Assembly (NCBI RefSeq): GCF_900078335.1
Contig: NZ_FKBR01000047.1
Span: 5,490 to 40,997, forward strand
Source: Bordetella trematum
GTDB lineage: Bacteria > Pseudomonadota > Gammaproteobacteria > Burkholderiales > Burkholderiaceae_B
Direction of reading: 5' to 3'
DNA length: 35,508 nucleotides
The notes beneath the pieces are model-generated. The model saw only the letters and a list, made by a program, of their open reading frames with translations, was not told the origin of the DNA and searched no databases. Position 1 is the first letter of the stretch. Every line of letters starts with the position of its first letter. Below, piece after piece: positions 21,252-28,620 of the stretch. Position numbers and translations under genes: made by a program.

Positions 21252-21656
21252 ATGCTGACCAACGAGCAGGGCAAGCAATACCTGCAATCCCAGGGCATCG
21301 AGAATGTGCCCGACTTCATCCTGGCGGCCTGGGTCGAGCTGGTGAACAGCATCCAGCCATGTCTCGATGAGCATTATCCGGCTGGTGTCGCGCTACTGAT
21401 TCAGTCGTACCTGCTGGCACTTATGGCCTACGGGCAGGGCGACAAATACATCGCCAGCCAGTCGGCCCCGTCCGGCGCCTCCCGTTCGTTCCGCTATCAA
21501 GGCTTTGCCGAGCGCTGGCGCGGCATGATGGCGTTGTTGCGTGGGCTAGATACGAAGGGCTGCGCAACTGGCCTGATTCCGCCCGATCCGACGCAAACCG
21601 CGCACGCCGGTATCTGGATCGGCAAGGGTGGCTGCCATGTGGGTGGCGGGCGATGA
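21252..21656 (+). CDS. Head-tail connector (adaptor-like)
   Basis: The 134-aa product is largely helical (ENVPDFILAAWVELVNSIQPCL..., AVALLIQSYLLALMAYGQGDKY) and ends in a Gly/Cys-rich tail. It is the first of four small neck genes after the capsid block, the place of the adaptor (HK97 gp6-like). ATG 21252 has GGGG upstream. It overlaps the next gene by 4 bases. The family is not certain. Confidence 0.6.
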   Translation: MLTNEQGKQYLQSQGIENVPDFILAAWVELVNSIQPCLDEHYPAGVALLIQSYLLALMAYGQGDKYIASQSAPSGASRSFRYQGFAERWRGMMALLRGLDTKGCATGLIPPDPTQTAHAGIWIGKGGCHVGGGR

Positions 21657-21973
21657 GCGCGACTGCTGCCTGGAGTTACACCAACGTCGCGACGATCAAA
21701 CCGCGTATTGGAGAAGACAGCTGGACCGGCGAGGTGCAGTACGGCCCCGAGTACGAGATTGCCTGCACCTGGGCCGCTGAGACGACACAGGCCCGCGACG
21801 ACAATGGAGCTGAATTCGTCGGCCGGCACACCATCTACACGGAGGATCTGCGGCCGCAGTTCCTGGATCTGATCAGGTTCCAGGGCTCCAGCGGCTGGGA
21901 GGAAATCCGCAGTCGCACGGAATGGGATATGAGCCCGTTTGGCGAAGCCCCAGACGTGAAACTCATCACATAG
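21653..21973 (+). CDS. Head closure/stopper-like protein
   Basis: The 106-aa beta-rich product (YEIACTWAAETTQARDDNGAEFVGRHTIYTED) is like small head-closure proteins that seal the portal after packaging. ATG overlaps the upstream stop (ATGA). Role is from fold impression and gene order. Confidence 0.55.
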   Translation: MSATAAWSYTNVATIKPRIGEDSWTGEVQYGPEYEIACTWAAETTQARDDNGAEFVGRHTIYTEDLRPQFLDLIRFQGSSGWEEIRSRTEWDMSPFGEAPDVKLIT

Positions 21974-21981
21974 GGGGCGCA

Positions 21982-22377
21982 ATGCCAGTCATAGGTATCG
22001 AAAGAGTTCGACGCAACTTCAGAGATGCGGTTGTGCGGATCGAGAAAGACAAAACCGAGCTGGCCGTCTTTGCTGTCCTCAGCCAAGGTGCGGCCCTGGC
22101 CCAGACAATGGCGCCGGTTGATTCGAGCACGCTGGTGAATAGTCAGTACGCGCCCCAGATTGAGCGCCGGGCCGGCCAGACTGCTGGGCAAGTAGGGTAC
22201 ACGGCGGCGTACGCCGCAGCCGTGCATAACGCGCCGGGCACGCTTAAAGGGTTGCCTCGCGCAAGCGGCAAGGGGCAGTACTGGGACCCGAATGCGAAGC
22301 CGGGCTTCCTTGAGGATGGGTTTGAGCAACTTAAGCCGTCCATTCCGGCAATCCTGAGGGGGATTTACCGTGTTTGA
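21982..22377 (+). CDS. HK97 gp10-like tail completion protein
   Basis: The 131-aa product follows the HK97 gp10 pattern: helical N-terminus, then APVDSSTLVNSQYAPQI with GYTAAYAAAVHNAPG (about 72-86) and a C-terminal GFLEDGFEQL. Such proteins join tail and head. GGGGG lies before the ATG. It overlaps the next gene by 8 bases. Confidence 0.75.
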   Translation: MPVIGIERVRRNFRDAVVRIEKDKTELAVFAVLSQGAALAQTMAPVDSSTLVNSQYAPQIERRAGQTAGQVGYTAAYAAAVHNAPGTLKGLPRASGKGQYWDPNAKPGFLEDGFEQLKPSIPAILRGIYRV

Positions 22378-22741
22378 TGAGTTCAAAGCCTGGGCCGAGG
22401 CAGTGCTGGGGAGCCGGTACAGCTACACGCAAGGCCAGTGGGAAGAAACAACCGCCAATCAGGCGGCTTTTTTTTGCTCGCTCCATTCGTTGGGCGGGCC
22501 CAGCCCTGACGTTGACGATCGCCGACCGCGCTATCGCGTCCTGTTGCTGGGCCCGCGGGGCCAGAGATCAGCGGCGCAGCAAACAAAGGTCGATATCCAA
22601 ACTCTGGCGGAGGCCGCCGTGGCGAGCGATCTCATCCCCTGCGGCGCCGCCTCTATCCGCGCGCTTGGCGAGCCGGCCGGGCCTGGATACACAACGGAGA
22701 ACCGGGCCTGGTGGTCGCTGGATCTCCAAATCACTTACTAG
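22370..22741 (+). CDS. Tail terminator-like protein
   Basis: The 123-aa product starts at GTG 22370, overlapping the gp10-like gene. N-terminal helix (FDEFKAWAEAVLG), a turn with Gln/Asn, then beta strands (RYRVLLLGPRG... NRAWWSLDLQITY) match tail terminator proteins that cap the tail tube and set the joining end. Its codons 27-36 contain a terminator-like hairpin with eight T. Confidence 0.6.
   Translation: MFDEFKAWAEAVLGSRYSYTQGQWEETTANQAAFFCSLHSLGGPSPDVDDRRPRYRVLLLGPRGQRSAAQQTKVDIQTLAEAAVASDLIPCGAASIRALGEPAGPGYTTENRAWWSLDLQITY
22452..22475 (+). terminator. Terminator-like hairpin with T8 inside a coding region
   Basis: CCGCC-AATCA-GGCGG, one C, then eight T, all within the tail-terminator gene. 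It has every feature of an intrinsic terminator, or of a transcription-slippage site, but lies in an open frame. Confidence 0.6.
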
Positions 22742-22750
22742 GAGGGCCGA

Positions 22751-23494
22751 ATGGCTACCTGCAAATCTCAGAAGTACACGGGCCGCGTGGCGGTGTTGGA
22801 ATATGCCATCGGCTGCGGTGATGCCATGCCGACCGCTGCTGAATGGAAGCGCCTTGGCGCGATGCGGGCCAAGGAGCTGACCATCGAATGGGAAACCAAT
22901 GACAGCACGGCGGACGACTCGATCGGAGCGCTGCGCGAGGATATCGCCTCGTTCCAGACTCTCAGCGTGTCGGGCGACGGCACTCTGAAGGCGTCCGGCG
23001 CTGGGGCTGCCGCGCTGATCGCCTTGACCAAACACGTGGTCCGCCCTGACGCAACCGGTGGCCAGCCCGTGGCTTGGATTCGCCTGACGTTCCCTGACCT
23101 GACGTTCATCTTCTACGCCATCGTCACCAACATGAGCCGCTCCGCTCCCTATGATGATGTGGCGACGTACTCGTTCGAAGCCAGCGCCACCGCCAGCGAT
23201 TTCGGGTTGATCGTAGAAGACACTCCCGATCCCGACGCGGAAGACGTGGCCAGCGTCACCGTCACCCCGGCAACCGGCGCCATCCCCGTTGGTGGCACTG
23301 TGGCACTGTCTACGGTCGTGGCGCCGGCCGGCGCGCCGCAAGGGATCGTTTACCAGTCGTCGGATACGTCGATCGCTACGGTCACGCAAGCAGGGCTCGT
23401 AACCGGCGTGGGCGAGGGCGTGGCCGAGATCACGGTCCGCAGCCTGGCCGACGGCACGAAATCCGATATTGCGGAAATCACCATCACGGCCTGA
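22751..23494 (+). CDS. Major tail tube protein with Ig-like (Big_2) domain
   Basis: The 247-aa product has a tail-tube domain (about 1-155, with ASFQTLSVSGDGTLKASG and the YSFEASATASDFG closing strand) and a C-terminal Big_2 Ig-like domain (about 163-247: VASVTVTPATGAIPVGGTVALS... YQSSDTSIATVTQAGLVTGVGEGVAEITV). Ig-like extensions stand out from the tail surface and may bind cell-surface sugars weakly, as in lambda gpV. TAGGAGGG precedes ATG. Confidence 0.85.
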   Translation: MATCKSQKYTGRVAVLEYAIGCGDAMPTAAEWKRLGAMRAKELTIEWETNDSTADDSIGALREDIASFQTLSVSGDGTLKASGAGAAALIALTKHVVRPDATGGQPVAWIRLTFPDLTFIFYAIVTNMSRSAPYDDVATYSFEASATASDFGLIVEDTPDPDAEDVASVTVTPATGAIPVGGTVALSTVVAPAGAPQGIVYQSSDTSIATVTQAGLVTGVGEGVAEITVRSLADGTKSDIAEITITA

Positions 23495-23496
23495 CC

Positions 23497-24072
23497 ATGA
23501 TCCTGACCGATATCGGCGAGGTCGGGGTGCACGCGGGGGAGCGGACGCACGTGTTGCGCCCGTCTCTCTACGCAATGAGCCGCCTGGGAGAGCCTGCGGA
23601 GATTGTGGCGTTGTTCGTGTCGGTCATGGGCGAGGCTCCAGCCATGGCAGACGCTCTGGCCGTGCTCTATGCCTGCTCGGAAGATGACCTCTCCCCCATG
23701 TTCGGTGCCATGGAGATCCAGTGCGATCGAGTGGTCTATGTCCCCGGGCTTGCAGATCCTGCGCAGATTATCCCGATCGCTCGCTGTCTGCTGCGGCACG
23801 GCGTGACCGGAGCGCTAGATCCCTTGCCGCGCGCCGCCGACGAGGAGCCCGAGTACGTACAGGAGTTCGATGCTCGAGCTCATGTGGCGCTCGCAATGGC
23901 CCATCTCGGAATCCGAGAGCGCGATGCCTGGCAGATGACCATGACCAGTCTGGTTGGCGCGTTGCGAGCCAAGTTCCCGCAGCAGGCCCCTGGCGCCAGC
24001 GCCCCAAGTATCGAAGAAACAGAAGCCGCGCTGGAGTGGCATGACCGCGTGCTGGCTAAGAAGTCACAGTGA
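23497..24072 (+). CDS. Tail assembly chaperone-like protein (DUF6246-like)
   Basis: The 191-aa product lies between tail tube and tape measure, the invariant place of gpG-type chaperones. It is helical (LYAMSRLGEPAEIVALFVSVMG..., MAHLGIRERDAWQMTMTSLVGALRAKF) and ends with AALEWHDRVLAKKSQ. I find no slippery heptamer or overlapping downstream frame, so a frameshifted gpGT form is not evident. Confidence 0.65.
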   Translation: MILTDIGEVGVHAGERTHVLRPSLYAMSRLGEPAEIVALFVSVMGEAPAMADALAVLYACSEDDLSPMFGAMEIQCDRVVYVPGLADPAQIIPIARCLLRHGVTGALDPLPRAADEEPEYVQEFDARAHVALAMAHLGIRERDAWQMTMTSLVGALRAKFPQQAPGASAPSIEETEAALEWHDRVLAKKSQ

Positions 24073-24087
24073 GACGAAGGGTAAAAA

Positions 24088-27000
24088 ATGTCTGAGAACG
24101 TCGGCACTATCTATTACACGGTCGAGGCCGACACGGCCAAGCTGCTGGACAGCATTAAACCGGCAGACTCAAGCCTGGACAGCCTAGGCAAGACCTTTGG
24201 TCGAACCGACAAAGCCGCGAATGCCGCCGAGTTCCAGCTGACCAAGACGGCTGCGGCCGTCAAAAGCCTGGGCCGCGAGTCTTCCGGCGCCAGCTCGGCG
24301 CTGGGCGGTCTGGGCAAGGTGCTGGGTGGTCTGCTGACGCTGCAGGGCGTCAATAGCCTCATCCAGATGGCAGACGGTTATAACGCCATGGCAGAACGAG
24401 TGCGCATGGCTACCGCCTCCCATGAAGAGTACGAGATGGTGCAGCAGCGCCTTTTGGCGACTGCAAACACCACCTACCGCGCGATGTCTGAGGCCCAGGA
24501 GGTCTATATCCAGACCGCCGACAGCATCCGCGCAATGGGGTACAGCACCTCGCAAGCCCTGGATATCACAGATAGCCTCAGCTATTCATTCGTCAAGAAC
24601 GCCACCGCGGCAGATCGCGCCCAATCCACCATCCGAGCCTATGACCTTGCCCTTAACAAGGGCAAGGTCGACGCCATCGGCTGGCTGACCATTGTGGGGG
24701 CCATCCCGACTGTCGTCGGTGACATTGCCACGGCGATGGGGAAGACCGAGGCTGAAATTCGAAAGATGGGCGCTAGCGGGGAGATATCGGCCCGGATGCT
24801 CAACGAGGGCCTGCTGCGGTCTGTTGGCGCAAACAAGGCTGCAGCCGAAGGCATGGCCACTACCGTGGCCGATGCCTTTACCAAACTCCGCAATAACCTG
24901 GCCGCATATGTTGGTGAGGCTAATCAGGCGACCGGCGCCACAGGCATTCTTTCCTCTGCGATTGAAGGGGTAGCGGAGAACATAGACCTGATCGCAAAGG
25001 GGCTGATGGCTGCAGGGGCTGGAGCACTGGCTTTGTACATTGCCCGCGCTGGGCAGGCGGCGCTGTCGAGCGTTGCAGCCAGTGCGGCGGCAAGGAAGGC
25101 CGCCTCTGCTGCTCTGGTTGAGGCCCAGGCCCGCGTCAGCGCCACTCAGGCCGCCTTGGCCCAAGCGCAAGCAAATGCGGCCCTGGGTGGTTCCTACACC
25201 CACCTCACTGCAGCACAGGCCGCGAATGCGGCCGCCACCGCAGCATTGACCACGGCTCAGCGGGCGGCGGCTACTGCCAGCGCAGGCTTGCTGAGTGTCT
25301 TGGGCGGGCCCGCAGGGATCATCGGTATGGTGGCCTCGGTGGCTGCCGGCATGTACCTGTTCAGCGACAGCTCCGATCAAGCGACAGCCAGCCTCGAAGG
25401 AATGGATGGCACGCTGGGCTCTGTCAAGGAAAAAATGAAGGAGCTTGGCGAAGCGCAGCGCCAAGTCATGATGGATAAAGCTGAGTCCAGCCTGGCCGAC
25501 GAGTTGAAGAAGCTCGACAAGGCATTTGATAAATTGGCGCGCGGATCGCTTGCCGATGGAACCAGGGCAGTAGCCGCATGGAGAGCGGCCAATTCGAACG
25601 CCATCGAGGAATTGATCGGCCAAGCCAAACGGGGGGAAATCTCTTACAAAGACCTCGACGCCTCGCTGCTGGGTATGGTGCGCACCTACGCCCAGGCGAA
25701 TGGACGATCCGAAGAGTGGGTCAGCCAGATGACGGGCATGATCGCCACAACAGCGCAGGCCGCTCGTGGCACAGAAGAGGCCCGAGCAAAAGCGGATAAG
25801 TTGCGGCAGGCGCACGACGAGCTTGCCGCTGCATCGCGCAATGCAGCGGCAGCCCAGGGAGAGCTCAATGACGCCTTCGACAACACCGACGCGCAAGCCT
25901 ATCTGAACAAACTCAGGGAGCGGCAGGCTGCCATTGAGGACGGCAACAGCGCTGTGAAACAAGCTGAGCGGTTCATCAAATCGCTTACCACTGCGTCTCC
26001 CGAAATGATCTCTCAGATCCGGGCGCAAGCTCAGGCGACGGACGCTGCTCAGGCTGCGCAAGCGCGCCTCAAGGGCGGGGTGTCCGCTGCCTCCAAAGCC
26101 GTATCCGAGCAGAAGTCGGCCGCAGCAGAGAACATCAAGGCGATTGACAAGCTGGCTGAATCACTGATGTACGCGGGCCTCGAGGGTGAGGCTCTGGCCG
26201 TCGCGCAAGCCAAAAGTAGCCTAAACCAGTACGCCACGCCTGAGCAGATCGCGGCGGTCGAGGGGCTGGCCAAGGCCATGCACCAAGCTGCCGAGGCCAA
26301 AGCGAATCTTGAGGCCCTTAAGCAGGTTGACCCTTTTGCGGGTGAGAAGGCCCGTTTTGACTCTGAGTTGGCTCAGTTGCGCAAGCTCAACCAAGCCAAG
26401 GCAATCGAGGATCAACGATATCTTGACCTGAAGGCGCAGGCAGAGCGGAAACACGGGGACGCAATGTTCGCGTTGCAAGAGGAGAATTTCCGCGCGCAGT
26501 CGACGTGGAACAACTCGCTCATGTCGAGTCTTGATGCGATGGGGGCAGCAGGTGCGCAAGTCATATCCGGGCTGGCTGTTGGGATGACCTCGGGGGCGCA
26601 AGCTGCTCAGATGCTTGGACAGGCAGTCTTAAACGAAGTGGTGAGCTCCTACGTGAAGCTAGGCATCGCTCAGGTCAAGGCTTGGGTGATGGGCAAGGCT
26701 GCTCAGGCATCCGCAGCAGCTGGATATGTGGCATCAGTCAGCGGGCAGGTTGCAGCAAATACGGCGCTGGCGGCGCAGGCGGCTTTCGCTTCGACTGCCG
26801 CCATTCCGATCGTTGGGCCGGCAATGGCACCTAGCGTTGCGGCCGCATCCGGCGCGGCAGCTGCTTCCTTGGGCGCTCCTGCCGTTGCCGCCGCTTCCGC
26901 TACTTTGGCCGGCGGCCGTCAGTACGGCGGCCCAGTCGGGGCCGGCAAGATGTATCGCATCAACGAAACCGGCAAGCCCGAGATCCTCAATACCGCCAGT

Positions 27001-27255
27001 GGGAAGCAGTACTTGCTTCCCAACACCCGTGGCGAGGTTGTGAGCAACAAGGATGCAACTCGGGCTGGGCCAGCTTCTGCCGGGGGCGTTGTCGTCCAGC
27101 TTTTCGAGAATCCTGATCGTGGCGGCCAGGTAGAGAGCTATCGCGGTGCGGATGGTGAGGAGGTCATTGCGCTGTTCGTTGCAGACATCCGCGGAGGCGG
27201 TCGGGCATCTCAAGCGATTGAGGGCACTTATGGTCTGACCAGGAGGGGCATGTGA
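24088..27255 (+). CDS. Tape measure protein
   Basis: The 1055-aa product is the longest in the window. The N-terminus (GTIYYTVEADTAKLLDSIKP... AVKSLGRES) and the following MADGYNAMAERVRMAT... SEAQEVYIQTADSIRAMG block are the TIGR02675-type tape measure domain (about 75-260). Ala-rich helices follow, with hydrophobic segments near 305-325 and 395-425, and a Gly-rich C-terminus. At about 1.5 angstrom per residue it predicts a tail of roughly 150-160 nm. GAAGGG precedes ATG. Confidence 0.9.
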   Translation: MSENVGTIYYTVEADTAKLLDSIKPADSSLDSLGKTFGRTDKAANAAEFQLTKTAAAVKSLGRESSGASSALGGLGKVLGGLLTLQGVNSLIQMADGYNAMAERVRMATASHEEYEMVQQRLLATANTTYRAMSEAQEVYIQTADSIRAMGYSTSQALDITDSLSYSFVKNATAADRAQSTIRAYDLALNKGKVDAIGWLTIVGAIPTVVGDIATAMGKTEAEIRKMGASGEISARMLNEGLLRSVGANKAAAEGMATTVADAFTKLRNNLAAYVGEANQATGATGILSSAIEGVAENIDLIAKGLMAAGAGALALYIARAGQAALSSVAASAAARKAASAALVEAQARVSATQAALAQAQANAALGGSYTHLTAAQAANAAATAALTTAQRAAATASAGLLSVLGGPAGIIGMVASVAAGMYLFSDSSDQATASLEGMDGTLGSVKEKMKELGEAQRQVMMDKAESSLADELKKLDKAFDKLARGSLADGTRAVAAWRAANSNAIEELIGQAKRGEISYKDLDASLLGMVRTYAQANGRSEEWVSQMTGMIATTAQAARGTEEARAKADKLRQAHDELAAASRNAAAAQGELNDAFDNTDAQAYLNKLRERQAAIEDGNSAVKQAERFIKSLTTASPEMISQIRAQAQATDAAQAAQARLKGGVSAASKAVSEQKSAAAENIKAIDKLAESLMYAGLEGEALAVAQAKSSLNQYATPEQIAAVEGLAKAMHQAAEAKANLEALKQVDPFAGEKARFDSELAQLRKLNQAKAIEDQRYLDLKAQAERKHGDAMFALQEENFRAQSTWNNSLMSSLDAMGAAGAQVISGLAVGMTSGAQAAQMLGQAVLNEVVSSYVKLGIAQVKAWVMGKAAQASAAAGYVASVSGQVAANTALAAQAAFASTAAIPIVGPAMAPSVAAASGAAAASLGAPAVAAASATLAGGRQYGGPVGAGKMYRINETGKPEILNTASGKQYLLPNTRGEVVSNKDATRAGPASAGGVVVQLFENPDRGGQVESYRGADGEEVIALFVADIRGGGRASQAIEGTYGLTRRGM

Positions 27256-27719
27256 TCGAGACGGATATCTACTACCCGGAGGGGCTGCCCCATCCCTTGC
27301 GAGAAGGGAAAACCACTCGGCACGTCCAGCCATTCCGTCGCACGACCATGGCGGATGGGCGTGCAAGGCAGCGGCGGGTTTTCACGAGCGTCCCAAGCAT
27401 CGGCAGCTATCGCTTCATCTTTGATGATGCGCAGGCCGCTGCGTTTGAGGTCTGGTTCAAAGTTGCACTGCAGGACGGTGCGGCGTGGTTCAACATGCCG
27501 CGCCGCACCCCTTTGGGCCAATCTGTCCTGGTCTGCCGCTTCACAGGCATGTACCAGGGGCCGGATGAGCATGGGCTCAACCGCTGGGCTGTCTCTGCGG
27601 AAATGGAGGCCTGGGAGCGTCCGTTGCTGCCTGATGAGTGGGGCTTGCTGCCGGGCTTTGCGGCGCAAGCCGACATCTTCGACATCGCGATGAATCACCA
27701 TTGGCCGGAGGCGAAATGA
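27252..27719 (+). CDS. Minor tail protein (tail tip)
   Basis: The 155-aa product begins at GTG 27252, overlapping the tape measure stop. The pattern RRVFTSVPSIGSYRFIFDDAQAAAFEVWFKVALQDGAAWFNMP is common in the gene right after the tape measure in lambda-like phages of this group. It probably corresponds to a distal-tail or tip-complex subunit. It overlaps the next gene by 4 bases. Confidence 0.65.
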   Translation: MIETDIYYPEGLPHPLREGKTTRHVQPFRRTTMADGRARQRRVFTSVPSIGSYRFIFDDAQAAAFEVWFKVALQDGAAWFNMPRRTPLGQSVLVCRFTGMYQGPDEHGLNRWAVSAEMEAWERPLLPDEWGLLPGFAAQADIFDIAMNHHWPEAK

Positions 27720-28201
27720 CGATCCTTGCTGTCGTTTATGCCAGCGCGCCTGATGACGAGGTGATCATCCCGTCCCTGGAGATTTCCGTTCCAGGGCTGG
27801 CCCCCATTCGGATCTGCGCTGGCTTTGAGGATCTCGAACTTGGGGTCGATGGGCAGCTTCACCTCTTCGAGGCTGGCTCACTCCAAGTGGCGCTGCCGGC
27901 GAGCAACGCAACGGGCCAGCAGACTCTTACGTTCGGCGTGGCCAATGTGAACGGCGTGGCCCAGCGCTACGCCGATGCGGCGCTCGAGGCTGGCGAACGG
28001 GTAGCGCTCATCTATCGGGAATACCTTGCAAGCGACAAGTCGGCGCCCGCCCGCCGGCCGCTTGTGATGACCATGACGGGCGGGCAGTTCTCCAATGGCG
28101 AGGCGCAATTCGAGGCGGGCTACTACGACCTGCTGAATGCGGCCTGGCCGCGGCAGCGCTACACGGTCGAAAACGCTCCAGGGCTCAAGTACATGCGATG
28201 A
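27716..28201 (+). CDS. DUF1833-family minor tail protein
   Basis: The 161-aa product matches DUF1833: an N-terminal TILAVVYASAPDDEVIIPSLEIS, PIRICAGFEDLEL and a central LPASNATGQQTLTFGVANVNG block, C-terminal REYLASDKSAPARRPLVM. The family takes the place of lambda gpL at the tail tip. ATG 27716 is the first plausible start, inside the upstream gene end. Confidence 0.75.
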   Translation: MTILAVVYASAPDDEVIIPSLEISVPGLAPIRICAGFEDLELGVDGQLHLFEAGSLQVALPASNATGQQTLTFGVANVNGVAQRYADAALEAGERVALIYREYLASDKSAPARRPLVMTMTGGQFSNGEAQFEAGYYDLLNAAWPRQRYTVENAPGLKYMR

Positions 28202-28620
28202 ACCGATACCTGCAAACACACTACGTGAAAGGAGGGCGCGGGCCGCTGGAGTTGGATTGCTATGGCCTTGTCCGGCTGGCGCGCACGGAGCTTTACGGGA
28301 AGCCGCTGCTGCCCCTGTGCGCCGAGGCCAGGCCGGGGGACCTCCGGGCGATCACCCGCGCGGTCGAAAACGTGGCAGTCCTGGAGGGCATGCATCCAGT
28401 CGCGCCGGCACCGGGGGCTATTGCCACCGCCTGGCGCGCATCGCTTTGCGTGCACGTCGGGATTGTGGTCGAGGCAGACGGGCGGCTTTGGATCCTTGAG
28501 ACGGATGAGCCGACTGGCCCGTGCCTGACGCGAATGGCTGATTTTGAGCGGCGATATACAAAGGTGATGTTCTATGACGATCAAGGTCTACCCGAGCCTG
28601 CTTCCCGGCTTGCCGATTGA
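28198..28620 (+). CDS. NlpC/P60-like tail assembly peptidase
   Basis: The 140-aa product has the NlpC/P60 catalytic Cys21 in ELDCYGLVRLARTELYG, His86 in VHVGIVVEADGRLW and a third polar residue near Glu101 or Asp103. It is the C-terminal half of lambda gpK, lacking the JAMM domain. Such enzymes cut peptidoglycan stem peptides during entry or process the tail tip. ATG overlaps the DUF1833 stop, and its end overlaps the J-like gene by 47 bases. Confidence 0.8.
   Translation: MNRYLQTHYVKGGRGPLELDCYGLVRLARTELYGKPLLPLCAEARPGDLRAITRAVENVAVLEGMHPVAPAPGAIATAWRASLCVHVGIVVEADGRLWILETDEPTGPCLTRMADFERRYTKVMFYDDQGLPEPASRLAD

Noticed and set aside
23497-24100. Programmed frameshift in the tail chaperone gene
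   Set aside because: No slippery heptamer with a usable alternative frame is visible before the tape measure start.
24586-26061. Leftward open frame of 491 codons in the tape measure
   Set aside because: Codon-bias shadow of the tape measure gene, with no ribosome site and no protein-like composition.
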